A stretch of 64,000 nt of DNA from Rhizobium oryziradicis. Its GTDB lineage: Bacteria > Pseudomonadota > Alphaproteobacteria > Rhizobiales > Rhizobiaceae. The DNA is taken from positions 1 to 64,000 of the forward strand of contig NZ_MKIM01000027.1 in the NCBI RefSeq assembly GCF_001939045.1. The letters are read 5' to 3'. Below the pieces are notes generated by a model that saw only the letters and a list, made by a program, of their open reading frames with translations, was not told the DNA's origin and ran no database searches. The position numbers and the translations under genes were made by a program. The stretch's first letter is position 1. Each line of letters opens with the position of its first letter. Of the stretch, positions 22,443 through 33,000 are shown one piece after another.

Positions 22443-24904
22443 TAGGCTCTCCAGATGTCGGCCGTATATTGCTTGATCGTCCGATCCGAAGAGAACCAGC
22501 CCATGCGAGCGGTGTTGTAGATGGTTTTGGCGTTCCACGTGCTGCGGTCCAGCCAGACCTCATCCACGGTGCGTTGGGCGCTAGCATAGGCATCGAAGTC
22601 GGCGGCCACCATGAACCAGTCGTGGGAATAAAGCCCATCCACCAGCTCCTGGAACCGACCGCGATCATCGGGAGAAAAGACACCGGACGCGATGGCGGAC
22701 AGCGCTTGTGAGAGTTCGCGCGAATGCTCGATAATGGCGCGGGGATTGTGGCCTTCTGTGCGCACATTGCCCACCTCTTCGGCGGTCATGCCAAAGATGA
22801 AGATATTGTCCGCCCCAACATGGTCGCGCATTTCGACATTCGCACCGTCCAGCGTGCCGATGGTCAACGCACCGTTGAGGGCAAATTTCATATTGCCGGT
22901 GCCGGATGCTTCCATGCCTGCCGTCGAGATCTGCTCGGACAGGTCGGCGGCAGGCACCATGACCTCGGCCAGCGACACATTGTAATTGGGCACGAACACC
23001 ACTTTGAGCAATCCGCGCACCGATGGGTCGTTGTTGATCACCCGCGCCACATCATTGGCCAGTTTGATGATCAATTTCGCGTTGTGATAGCTTGGCGCTG
23101 CCTTGCCTGCGAAGAGTTTTACCCGCGGCACCCAGTCGCGCTCAGGATGCGAGCGGATCTGATCGTAAAGCGCCACAGTCTCAATGATGTTGAGAAGCTG
23201 GCGCTTGTATTCATGAATACGCTTGATCTGGATATCGAACATCGCCGATGGATCGAGCCGAATGCCCATGCGGCTGGCCACCAGATTCGACAATTGCTGT
23301 TTGTTGGCCCTTTTGATCGCGGCGAATTTTTCCTGAAACGCGCTGTCGTGGGCAAAGGCATCCAGCGCCGTCAGCTTCTCGGCATCGTCGAGAAACTCAT
23401 CGCCAATGGCTTCGCGGATCAGCGAGGTGAGGCCGGGATTGCACTGCATCAGCCAGCGGCGCGGGGTAATGCCATTGGTCTTGTTGTTGATGCGGTCGGG
23501 GTAGAGCTTGTGCAGGTTGGCAAACACCGTTTCCTTCATCAGCTCGGTGTGCAGCGCAGACACGCCATTGATGGAATGCGAGCCCATAAAGGCCAGATTG
23601 CCCATGCGCACGCGCCGGTCGCCATTTTCATCAATCAGCGAAATGCTGGAGATTTCCGCGTCGTTGAAGTTTTTCTCCTTGCGCGCCTCCACCAGACATT
23701 TGGCATTGATGGCATAGACCAGCTGCATATGGCGAGGCAAAAGCCGCTCAAACAGCGGCACGGGCCAGCTTTCCAGCGCTTCCGGCAACAACGTATGGTT
23801 GGTATAGGAGAATGTGCCCTTGGTGATCTCCCAAGCCGTGTCAAAGTCCAGACCATGAATGTCGCAGAGCTGGCGCATCAATTCGGCAACCGACACCGCC
23901 GGGTGGGTGTCGTTGAGCTGAATCGCCACTTTTTGCGGAAGATCGGTGAGCGCGTTGCCCTGTTGCAGATGGCGGCGCACAATGTCTTGCAGGGATGCGG
24001 AGCAGAAGAAATATTCTTGTCGCAGGCGCAATTCCTGACCGGCTGGCGTGGCATCGGCGGGATAAAGCACGCGGGTGAGGCTCTCAGCCCGGTTGCTTTC
24101 GCGCAGCGCGCCAATGTGGTCGCCAGCGTTGAAGGCGTCGAGCAAGATCGGATCGATCGGCTGGGCCGACCAAAGACGCAGCGTGTTGATGCGCGCGCCA
24201 CGCCAGCCGACGATGGGGGTGTCGAAGGCCATGGCAATCACGCGCTCGCTGGGCTTCCAAACATGGCGGATTTCGTCCGTACCGGTGCTAATGGTTTCCA
24301 CGCCGCCGCCAAAGCCGATTTCGTAAGAGCTTTCGCGGCGCTCAAACTCCCATGGATTGCCGTGGGCCAGCCATGTTTCCGGCAATTCCACCTGCCAGCC
24401 ATCGGCCATCTGCTGGCGGAAAAGGCCGTGGACATAGCGAATACCATAGCCGTAGGCCGGGATATTCACCGTTGCCATGCTTTCCATGAAGCAGGCGGCG
24501 AGGCGGCCGAGGCCACCATTGCCAAGTGCGGCATCGGGCTCAAGACCTGCGATGACGGCCATATCCACGCCCAGAGAGCCAAGGGCTTCGCGGATTTCTT
24601 CCATCAAGCCCAGATTGCTCATGGCATCGCGCATCAGGCGGCCAATCAGAAATTCCAGCGATAGATAGTAAACCCGCTTGGCGTTGGTGGCATAGGTCTC
24701 GCGGGTGGATTCCATCCAGCGGTCAATGATGCGATCTCGCACCACCAAAATTGTAGCGGTCAGCCAATCATGGGGCTTGGCGACCTTGGCGTCCTTGCCA
24801 ATACCATAGGTGAGCCGTTCGATGATCTCTGCTGCCAGTGTTTCAGGATTTGAAACGCGGGGTGCCGGAAGCGGGAGGTCAGCTTTGGGAAGATTTTTGA
24901 TCAT
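22442..24904 (-). CDS. glgP: glycogen phosphorylase
   Basis: An 820-residue PLP-dependent phosphorylase that releases glucose-1-phosphate from glycogen chain ends. Family motifs include the glycine-rich LGNGGLGRLAACFMES and the PLP lysine region EASGTGNMKFALNG, followed by TLDGANVE. The start at 24904 (MIKNLPKADL) is chosen because earlier in-frame codons to 24967 give non-conserved residues; the ribosome site is weak. It is the first gene of glgP-glgB-glgC-glgA-pgm-glgX, so a single promoter in 24905-25258 may serve both synthesis and breakdown. Confidence 0.94.
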   Translation of the reverse strand: MIKNLPKADLPLPAPRVSNPETLAAEIIERLTYGIGKDAKVAKPHDWLTATILVVRDRIIDRWMESTRETYATNAKRVYYLSLEFLIGRLMRDAMSNLGLMEEIREALGSLGVDMAVIAGLEPDAALGNGGLGRLAACFMESMATVNIPAYGYGIRYVHGLFRQQMADGWQVELPETWLAHGNPWEFERRESSYEIGFGGGVETISTGTDEIRHVWKPSERVIAMAFDTPIVGWRGARINTLRLWSAQPIDPILLDAFNAGDHIGALRESNRAESLTRVLYPADATPAGQELRLRQEYFFCSASLQDIVRRHLQQGNALTDLPQKVAIQLNDTHPAVSVAELMRQLCDIHGLDFDTAWEITKGTFSYTNHTLLPEALESWPVPLFERLLPRHMQLVYAINAKCLVEARKEKNFNDAEISSISLIDENGDRRVRMGNLAFMGSHSINGVSALHTELMKETVFANLHKLYPDRINNKTNGITPRRWLMQCNPGLTSLIREAIGDEFLDDAEKLTALDAFAHDSAFQEKFAAIKRANKQQLSNLVASRMGIRLDPSAMFDIQIKRIHEYKRQLLNIIETVALYDQIRSHPERDWVPRVKLFAGKAAPSYHNAKLIIKLANDVARVINNDPSVRGLLKVVFVPNYNVSLAEVMVPAADLSEQISTAGMEASGTGNMKFALNGALTIGTLDGANVEMRDHVGADNIFIFGMTAEEVGNVRTEGHNPRAIIEHSRELSQALSAIASGVFSPDDRGRFQELVDGLYSHDWFMVAADFDAYASAQRTVDEVWLDRSTWNAKTIYNTARMGWFSSDRTIKQYTADIWRA

Positions 24905-25258
24905 AACGTTCGCCACATGGTGAGAATGAATGGGCAGGGCGCAAGGACCGGACAGTGTGCAACGCAAACCACCAGGAAGTGCAGTTTATGCATCCTTGGT
25001 GAGTTGTGGCAACAGGGTATTTTCGAAAGATGAACTATTACTGTTGGTTGAGAGGATTTTGCGCGACGAAATGAGGCGCTAAAATTTTCAGAGAAAATTG
25101 GAATCCGGTTTTTTGATAAGGCAAACTCAAACAAAACAAGCGACGTCCGTCGTGTTCAGTCTGCACCTGACAGGCTCTAGAGTCTGATAATCGAAAGGGG
25201 CTGCGCTGCGGAAAATAAATTTACACGTGCAAATACCCCCTGCTTTACTGAGACTGCA
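24905..25258. other. intergenic region upstream of the glycogen operon
   Basis: About 350 bases holding no gene. It should contain the promoter of the glg operon (leftward). It also carries a RIME-like repeat (listed separately). The region is AT-rich compared with its neighbours. No clear terminator for the TadG-like gene, which ends at 25259 on the same strand, is visible apart from the repeat. Confidence 0.6.
25088..25180. repeat. RIME-like intergenic repeat
   Basis: Contains the core TTGGAATCCGGTTTTTTG and, about 50 bases on, CACCTGACAGGCTCTAGA, which is an inverted form of the end motif TAGAG-C/T-CTGTCAGG found also at 39551 and 62700-62903. The spacing and order match the left half of the composite element at 62700. 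Confidence 0.65.
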
Positions 25259-26509
25259 TCAATTGGTCAGGCGGGTGGTACTCTTGGAAACATCTTGCGC
25301 GATTGCCGTAAATGCACTGACAAGGCCTGCCATCGTATCGGGTTGATAATAGCTATTTGGATCGCTTGCGCAGGCTTGAAGCAGTGATTTACCTTTTTCC
25401 GGTGCCATGAAGGCCACGGTGAACAGATGAATTTCGTCAGACTTGATTGCTTTGCAAATTTCGCGAACGTTGTTGTCGAGGCCAGAGTTCCATGAGCCGC
25501 TGTCTCCCGTCATCTCGCCATCCGTCATGAAGATGATATACCGGTCGAAATTTGGAGTACCGGCGTCGGTATGGGCTTTTTGCTCTGTTTTGTTCTTTTT
25601 TCTAAGTGCTTTATACGCCGTGTTCAAGGCGTCACTGGCGTCGGTTCCCCCTGTCGGGTATGTGGGAATACTATCGACATAGTTTTGAGCCGCTTGCGTT
25701 CCCCATGCCGGGGCCTGCGCCGAAAAGGATTGGTCATTGAACGCGATAGCACCCACACGCACCAGCTGGGAGCGGGGTATCGAATAGGCACGGGCTGTTG
25801 GATCCTTGGCTGTCAAAGTGTCCGACATAACGCCAACAGCTGTCTTCAGCGAAGTCATCTTGTTGATATAGCAAGGCCTGCTTGGTGCCAGATAAGGATA
25901 ATATCCCCAATTGCTTTCGGTGTAATTCGGGCAAGAGTACTGGCTTGTATCAACCTGGTCTGTGATGAACGACATAGATCCCGAACGGTCCAGAACCAGA
26001 TAGAGAGAGAGGCCCTTTTGGGTCTGTTGGGTTTGGGTCGATGCCTCAGCCTTGCCATAAGCCGATATGGTCACGGTTTTCCAGCCAAAGGCCTGCGATA
26101 ACGCATTGGTGGTCATGGTGTAGGAGCTGGTCAGGCCAACGTCATAGATTTTGCCATTGCCTGAACTTGGGGTGGGGGTCGAAATTTGGGCGACGGTTGT
26201 CAGGTTTGCTGATGCTGTTGTGGCATCGCTCGAGACATTGGCCATTTGCGACAGCACATAGCTTTTTGCCATGGCATCCGCATCACCTGTGCTCATGGTG
26301 TCTTTGGTCATGGCGGTTGCTGTGGCAAGGGCTGCGGCATCCACGGCATTTTGCAGGCTGCGCTTGTTTTGCAGCATGGTGGTGGCATCCAGACCAAGGC
26401 CAACAACCCCGATACTGACCGGCAGAAGCAGGGCCGTCATCATGCCGAAATTGCCTGAGGTTTCGCGCGCAAGCGAAAACAGGCGGTTTCGAAATATCGA
26501 CATGACCAT
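25259..26509 (-). CDS. TadG-like pilus-associated protein with von Willebrand A domain
   Basis: A 416-residue protein. The N-terminus carries the TadE/TadG-type segment: a short basic leader, then one membrane helix (about residues 21-41, GMMTALLLPVSIGVVGLGLD). A polar region follows with the QNAVDAAALATA signature common to Flp-pilus pseudopilin-like proteins. A von Willebrand A domain starts at about residue 168 with a MIDAS motif DRSGSMS (174-180), and the second metal-site region is TGGTDASDAL. It is probably exported and membrane-anchored. AGGGA upstream favours ATG 26509; 26518 and 26557 are alternatives. No other tad genes are near. Confidence 0.8.
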   Translation of the reverse strand: MVMSIFRNRLFSLARETSGNFGMMTALLLPVSIGVVGLGLDATTMLQNKRSLQNAVDAAALATATAMTKDTMSTGDADAMAKSYVLSQMANVSSDATTASANLTTVAQISTPTPSSGNGKIYDVGLTSSYTMTTNALSQAFGWKTVTISAYGKAEASTQTQQTQKGLSLYLVLDRSGSMSFITDQVDTSQYSCPNYTESNWGYYPYLAPSRPCYINKMTSLKTAVGVMSDTLTAKDPTARAYSIPRSQLVRVGAIAFNDQSFSAQAPAWGTQAAQNYVDSIPTYPTGGTDASDALNTAYKALRKKNKTEQKAHTDAGTPNFDRYIIFMTDGEMTGDSGSWNSGLDNNVREICKAIKSDEIHLFTVAFMAPEKGKSLLQACASDPNSYYQPDTMAGLVSAFTAIAQDVSKSTTRLTN

Positions 26510-26686
26510 GATATCCATCCCTGATCGAGCATTCGACGATGTCAGCACTTTGGGCAAAGAGATAAACGATCGTCATGTATCTGATGTGATCAGAATTAGC
26601 TTTCGCAGGTTGATTTCCACCTAATGAAACTGCTTAAATTTTATCTAATCTCGCGATCATACAACTCTTGAGGCTGTCTTGCCGGT

Positions 26687-27571
26687 TCATGTGCCCGGCA
26701 GCGGAATAAGATCAACAGCCTGTACGGTTGAGTGGTTGCCGTAGCCTTTCAACACACCAATCACCGGAGCAACATCCGAATAGTCACGGCCATAGCCGAC
26801 CACCACATGATCGCTGCCTGCCGGAATATTGTTGGTTGGGTCCAGTTCGATCCAGCCCATGGCCTTGCCACACCAGATGCGCACCCAGGCATGCATGGCA
26901 TCGGCCCCCGCCAGCCGCTCTTTGCCCGGCGGCGGAATGGTGCGCAAAAAGCCGCTGACATAGCCAGCCGGAATGCCAAGACTGCGCAAGGCCACGATCA
27001 TGATATGGGAAAAATCCTGACAGACGCCTTTTTTAAGCGCAAAGGCTTCGTTTGGTGAGGTGTCAACCGTGGTTGCCTTGGCATCATATTTGAAGTCTTT
27101 GTGAAGGCGGGCGCAGAGCGCTTTGGCAATCTGATGCACGGTCATGCTGGGGTGTAGATGTTCACGGGCATAGGCCGCAATGTCAGAGCTTTCGGGTAGG
27201 CGCGGGCTTTTCCCAAGGTAATGATGCGGTGAGTTTGGCTCCAGTGACCAATACGCGGCAAGTTCGCCCCCAAGGCTTTCCAGAAGCGGCGACAAATCGG
27301 CGGTGATGGGCGGCGCTTCCACATGGATGCGCGCCTGCATGCGAATATCCAGTTTTTCATGCGGTGAGCGATAGGCAAAGGTAATGGCGGGATGTTCGAA
27401 AAAATCCGTATAGCTGGTGCGCTCTTCCGGCTGCGGGTCAATCGCCACCGATCCCGCCACCAATCTTTGCCGGTGGGGCAGGGACAGCGGCATGATGCGC
27501 AGGATATGGCGGCCCCCAGCGGCGGCAACATCATAAATATAGCCCATATGCAGGGTTAAATCATACAGCAT
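26687..27571 (-). CDS. transglutaminase-like cysteine protease family protein
   Basis: A 294-residue cytoplasmic-looking protein with no signal peptide. The N-terminal 150 residues form the bacterial transglutaminase-associated beta domain. The C-terminal half is the transglutaminase core with a full catalytic triad: C184 (KKGVCQDFSH), H227 (AMHAWVRIW) and D244 (IELDPTN). Such proteins may cleave or form amide bonds. It is the third gene of a tight leftward set; its start lies three bases after the stop of the ATP-grasp/alpha-E gene. The substrate is unknown. Confidence 0.88.
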   Translation of the reverse strand: MLYDLTLHMGYIYDVAAAGGRHILRIMPLSLPHRQRLVAGSVAIDPQPEERTSYTDFFEHPAITFAYRSPHEKLDIRMQARIHVEAPPITADLSPLLESLGGELAAYWSLEPNSPHHYLGKSPRLPESSDIAAYAREHLHPSMTVHQIAKALCARLHKDFKYDAKATTVDTSPNEAFALKKGVCQDFSHIMIVALRSLGIPAGYVSGFLRTIPPPGKERLAGADAMHAWVRIWCGKAMGWIELDPTNNIPAGSDHVVVGYGRDYSDVAPVIGVLKGYGNHSTVQAVDLIPLPGT

Positions 27572-27574
27572 CTG

Positions 27575-30010
27575 CTATCCCAGATAGGTTTGCGCCAAGA
27601 GGTCCGACAGCAATTCCAGTTCGCGCTCCAGGCTGTGGTAAACCTCTTGCGTCAGCATGTCCGGCGTCATCACCACAACGCGTGCCTGAAGCCGCACGGT
27701 CTCGCGGCAAAAATGCGACATTTGCCCGTTTGCCTTGGCATTTGGCAATTCAACCACTTCGCTGAGAATTTCGTTGAGCTGAAACAGAATGGAGCGCGGG
27801 TTGAGCGGGTCCAGCGCCAGAAGGTCGGTCACCGTCAGATGGGCCGTGTTCACATTGTAGCGGCGGCGATGGGTCATGACGTTATCGCCAATTTCCAACA
27901 GCATATCCAGCGCGCCGTCGGGGGCGTCTTCGCTGGTGAGATGGCCGAGCAGCCGGGTCATGTGCAAGGCGCGCTCCAGCATGCGGCCAATGGTGAGGAA
28001 GCGCCAGCCGGTAAAGCGATACATGTTTTCATGCACTAAGCCGGCAAAACCTGCCAGCTTGCGCAGCAAAATGGTCATGGCATGGGTGGCATCATCACCC
28101 GGTTTGACATTGAGGCCAAAGCGGCGGGCGGTTTTGGCTAGATCATTCAGCGCCAGCCAGCCATCGGGCGAAAAGCGATCGCGAATATTGCTGGCCGAAT
28201 AGACAGCGCTGTTGATGCTGCCCAGCAGCGTTTCCGGCACACCTTCCATGGTGTCAATGTCCAGCGCCTTCAGATAGTCGCTGACATAGGCCAAAAGCGG
28301 TTGCTCGGCATCGGCCGTTTCGGCAAAGCGTGAGTTCCACGCCCGCAAAATTCGAAGTGCGCCTTCGGCCCGTTCAATATAGCGCCCCAACCAAAACAGG
28401 TTGTCGGCGGCGCGGCTGGGCAGGCTGCCCGGCAAATTGCGGGTAAATTCCTCAGCATCCGGCAACAGTGTGGTGCGCTCGACCGGCTTGTCAGAGACAA
28501 TCCAGACATCGGCGGCGGAGCCGCCCGATTGCATGGCAATGGCGGCAACATCCTTGCCAGAGCCGATGCGGCCAAAGCCGCCGGGCATGATTTGCCAGCC
28601 ATTCTTGGTGCGGGCGGCAAACACGCGCAAGCTCATGGGTCGCGGTTGCAGCTTGCCATCCACCATGACCGGCGTGGTGGAAAGGGTTACGGCCTCTTGC
28701 CCCACCAGCTGTGCTCCATCGCTGGCAAGCCATGAGGCAATGGATTGTTGGGCTGTCGAGCGCAAGGTCGAGCCCAGCACCGATTGATGGTTGTCTTCAA
28801 AAAACGGCTGGCGCGAATAGGCCGGGCCAATCACCATTTTCTCGATGTTGTTGGCCACATGCTCGCGTTCGGATTTTTGGCCGCACCACCATGTGGCAAT
28901 CGAGGGCATGGCCAAATCTTCACCCAGAAGATGGCGACACAGGGTTGGCAAAAAGGCCATCAACGCCCGTGTTTCCAATATGCCGGTGCCGAGTGCATTG
29001 ACAAAACTGACCGAGCCTTCGCGCAGGGCCTGCACCATGCCGGGTGTGCCAATATGGCTGTTCTGGTTCAGCTCCAACGGATCGGCAAAGGCGGCATCCA
29101 GGCGCCGCCACAACACGCCAATCGGCTTTAAGCCTGCGACCGTGCGCACCATGACCTTGCCATTGACCACGGTGAGGTCTTCACCCTCCAGCAACATAAT
29201 GCCGAGATAACGGGCAATATAGGCGTGTTCGAAATAGGTTTCATTGGCCGGTCCGGGCGAGAGCACGGCGATGCGGTCATCCGGGCTTTGCTTGTGGCCT
29301 TGCAAGGCGTCGCGGAAAGCTCCGAAAAACGATGCCAGCCGATGCACATGGGTTTCGGCATAAATATCAGAGAAGGCGCGGGTGGTGGCAACGCGATTTT
29401 CCAGCGCAAAACCTGCGCCAGACGGTGCCTGAGTGCGGTCTGCCAGCACCCACCAATTGCCATCTGGGCCACGGCCAATTTCAAACGAGCAGAAATGCAG
29501 ATAATGGCCACCGGCGGGCTTAACCCCGACCAGCGGGCGCAAAAATTCGCTGTTGGCGGCAATTAGGGCAGGGGGGATGAAGCCTTCCTGCACCAGACGG
29601 TTTTCGCTGTAAATATCGGCAACCACCTTTTCCAGCAGTTCGGCGCGTTGCACCAGACCTTTGGTCAGCACTTGCCATTCGTCGTCGGCAATCAGCACCG
29701 GAATGTGGGAGAAAGGCCACGCCCGATCTGTGTTGCTGGCCGCCGAGCCATAGGCGCGATAAAACACCCCGGCATCGCGCAGGTAACGGTCAGCACGGGC
29801 GAAGCGCTCATGCATCTCCTCGGGCCCCATGGCCTGAATGGCGTTGACGAAATTTTGCCACACGGGCCGAATGTTGCCGTGCTTGTCCAGCATTTCGTCG
29901 GCAACGCCGGGCAAGGTCCGATAGTCATCGGCCAAAGCTTCCACTGTGGCTGATGTGGCTGATGCGTCCTGATGGCGCTCGTTAACCTCCATCACAGGTG
30001 TCTTGCTCAT
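27575..30010 (-). CDS. circularly permuted ATP-grasp and alpha-E domain fusion
   Basis: An 811-residue fusion. Residues from about 80 to 510 match the circularly permuted ATP-grasp type 2 family, with motifs RYLRDAGVFYR, EIGRGPDGNWWVLADRTQAPSGAGFALENR and SFVNALGTGILETRALMAFLP. From about 525 on the alpha-E helical domain begins with NLFWLGRYIERAEGALRILR and continues to the end. In many bacteria these are two neighbouring genes. ATP-grasp enzymes form amide bonds from acyl-phosphates, so a ligase role is inferred. The start codon follows the upstream stop directly (TAAATG), indicating coupled translation with the flanking transglutaminase genes. Confidence 0.88.
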   Translation of the reverse strand: MSKTPVMEVNERHQDASATSATVEALADDYRTLPGVADEMLDKHGNIRPVWQNFVNAIQAMGPEEMHERFARADRYLRDAGVFYRAYGSAASNTDRAWPFSHIPVLIADDEWQVLTKGLVQRAELLEKVVADIYSENRLVQEGFIPPALIAANSEFLRPLVGVKPAGGHYLHFCSFEIGRGPDGNWWVLADRTQAPSGAGFALENRVATTRAFSDIYAETHVHRLASFFGAFRDALQGHKQSPDDRIAVLSPGPANETYFEHAYIARYLGIMLLEGEDLTVVNGKVMVRTVAGLKPIGVLWRRLDAAFADPLELNQNSHIGTPGMVQALREGSVSFVNALGTGILETRALMAFLPTLCRHLLGEDLAMPSIATWWCGQKSEREHVANNIEKMVIGPAYSRQPFFEDNHQSVLGSTLRSTAQQSIASWLASDGAQLVGQEAVTLSTTPVMVDGKLQPRPMSLRVFAARTKNGWQIMPGGFGRIGSGKDVAAIAMQSGGSAADVWIVSDKPVERTTLLPDAEEFTRNLPGSLPSRAADNLFWLGRYIERAEGALRILRAWNSRFAETADAEQPLLAYVSDYLKALDIDTMEGVPETLLGSINSAVYSASNIRDRFSPDGWLALNDLAKTARRFGLNVKPGDDATHAMTILLRKLAGFAGLVHENMYRFTGWRFLTIGRMLERALHMTRLLGHLTSEDAPDGALDMLLEIGDNVMTHRRRYNVNTAHLTVTDLLALDPLNPRSILFQLNEILSEVVELPNAKANGQMSHFCRETVRLQARVVVMTPDMLTQEVYHSLERELELLSDLLAQTYLG

Positions 30011-33000
30011 TTAAATACCTTGAGGTCGCCGCAAGTCCAATGTGTGCGGAAATTCTGGCGAAACCGTCTCTGGCCAAAGGGGATAAGATCCGGTGGTATG
30101 CCCCCACGGCTCGAAACGTGCAAGCCGTCTGGCCTCCGCTTCATTTCCATTCACAGGGAAAGTATCGTAACTACGACCGCCGGGATGGGCGACGTGATAG
30201 ACACAACCGCCCACAGACCGCCCTGTCCATATATCATATATGTCGAAAGTTAGCGGTGTGTTTACAGGAAGCATAGGATGCAACCCGGATGCCGGTTGCC
30301 ATGCTTTATAGCGCACGCCGCCCACCGCCACGCCATTGACGCCCGATTTTGACAGCGGAATGCGGCGGCCATTGCAGGCCACGGCAAAGCGTTCGGGGTT
30401 TGCGGTTTCAAGCTTCACCTGCAAACGCTCGACGGATGAATCCACATAGCGCACGGTGCCGCCAACGGCACCTTCTTCGCCCATTACATGCCAAGGCTCC
30501 AGCGCTTGGCGCAGCTCCAGTTTGGTCTCCGCGTATTCGACCTCGCCTACGAAGGGAAAGCGGAATTCCAGCTGGGCTGCAAACCATTCCGGCTTCAAAT
30601 CGAAACCATTGTCGCGCAGATCAGCCAGCACTTCGAGAAAATCCTGCCAGATATAATGCGGCAGCATGAAGCGATCATGCAATGCTGTGCCCCACCGGAC
30701 AAAATTGCCACCAACGGGATTTTTCCAGAACCGGGCAATGATGGCGCGGATCAACACTTGCTGGGCCAGTGACATGCGCGCATTGGGCGGCATTTCAAAG
30801 CCACGGAATTCCACCAACCCAAGGCGACCCGTGGGGCCGTCTGGCGAAAACAGCTTGTCGATGCAGATTTCGGATCGGTGGGTGTTGCCGGTGACATCGG
30901 TGAGTAGATTGCGAAAAAGCCGGTCCACCAGCCATGGAAGTGGTGGCAAGGCTCCGTTCCCCGGCATGGGAATTTGCGCAATAGCAATTTCCAGCTCGTA
31001 AAGGCTGTCATGACGGGCTTCATCAATGCGCGGGGCCTGACTGGTCGGGCCAATGAACATGCCGGAAAACAGATAGGACAGGGCAGGGTGGCGCTGCCAA
31101 TGCAAAACCAGACTTTTCAGCAAATCCGGCCGGCGCAGGAACGGGCTGTCATTGGGGTTGGCACCGCCCACCACCACATGGTTGCCGCCGCCGGTGCCGG
31201 TGTGGCGACCGTCAATCATGAATTTATCGGCTCCAAGCCGCGTCTGGCGGGCCTCTTCATAGATGATGTTGGTGGTGTTGACGCAATCGTGCCAAGTGTC
31301 AGCCGGATGGATGTTGACCTCAATCACGCCCGGATCGGGGGCAACACGGATAACATTGATGCGCTCATCCTGCGGGGGGGCGTAGCCCTCGATATGAACG
31401 GGCAGGCCCAGTTCTCTTGCTGCCGTTTCCGCGGCTGCGACCAGTTCCAGATAATCCTCGATCTTCTCAACCGGCGGCATGAAAACGCAGAGCCGACCAT
31501 CGCGCGGCTCAACACTCATGGCGGTGCGAACAGCCCCGCGAATATCCTCTTTGGAACCGGCAATGGTCTGTTCATTGCGATCCTGCTGGGTTTCAGGGGC
31601 TTTGCGCGATGCTTCAGACAAAGCACGACCCAGCTTGTCGCTCTCGCCACCATAATCGGGCAAAGGAGCACGTGGCAGCGATGGGTCTGCCGTGTGGATG
31701 TAAGGGTATTGCGACGGCGGCACATAAGGCAGCGTGCCAAGCGGCATGCGAAAGCCAATGGGACTATCGCCGGGAATAAGGAAGATCTTGCCGCGCCGCG
31801 TGCGCCAGCGCTCGCTAACCCAACGTTTTCCGCCTGCGCGCGCATTCCATGCCTGCACCGGCAGGATATAACCGGTGGGGGTGGTCAGGCCGCGCTCAAA
31901 CACCTTGGCAATGCGGGCGCGTTCTTCCGGGCTTTCCAGCTTGGAATTGGAGGGATCGACATTTTCCGGCAGGCTGCCTTCCTTGATGATCCATTCGGCG
32001 GGATCTTCATAGGCCGGGATCAGCATTTCCGGCTCAATCTCCAGCTCTTTGGCAATGCCTGCCAGCAAGGCTTGCGCCTGCTCAGCCGTGACCTTGGTAT
32101 CCTTGCTCTCAGCGGCAATCAGCTCTGGGTCATGCCAGATCGGCTTGCCGTCCTTTCGCCAATAGAGTGAAAACGTCCAGCGCGGCAGGCTTTCACCGGG
32201 ATACCACTTGCCCTGGCCGTAATGCAGAAAACCACCGGGTGCGAATTTTTCGCGCAACCGGCGAATCAGGTGGTCGGCTTTGTCACGCTTGGTGGGGCCA
32301 ACCGCGTCAGTGTTCCATTCGGCTGATTGGAAATCATCAATCGACACAAAAGTCGGCTCACCGCCCATGGTCAGGCGCACGTCATGGGCTGCCAACTCGC
32401 CATCAACCTTCAGGCCAAGGGCGTTGAGGGCTTCCCAGCTTTCATCCGAAAACGGCTTTGTGATGCGCGGATGCTCAGCGACGCGCTTGACCTCCATGGC
32501 AAAATCAAACTCGGTGTTGGCTTCGCCAAAATAGCCACCGGAAATCGGCGCTGCATTTTTATAATGCGGGGCCGCGGCCAGCGGAATATGGCTTTCACCC
32601 GTCATCAGACCGGAGGTGGGGTCCAGACCAATCCAGCCAGCACCGGGAATATAGGCCTCTGCCCAGGCGTGCAGATCGGTGAAATCCACATCGGTGCCGG
32701 AGGGGCCATCCAGGGCCTGCAAATCCGGCTTCAGCTGAATGAGATAGCCCGAAACAAAGCGCGCTGCGATGCCCAGATGGCGCAAAACCTGCACCAGAAG
32801 CCAGCCAGTATCACGGCAAGAGCCGAGGGCAGAGGTCAGCGTTTCCTCCGGCGTTTGCACGCCCGGCTCCATGCGGATGACATAGCCGATGCGCTGTTGC
32901 AGCATGGCATTGATGCCGACAATCATATCCACCGTGCCCTGGCCCGGCGTCTGGTCGAGCGTTTTCATAAACTCGCTCAAGGCCAGGCTGTCCGGCTCGG

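Noticed and set aside
22724..24664. A 646-codon open frame on the plus strand opposite glgP
   Set aside because: It lies wholly antisense to glgP, follows the codon-phase pattern of high-GC shadow frames, is His/Arg/Ala-rich, and has no domain signature.
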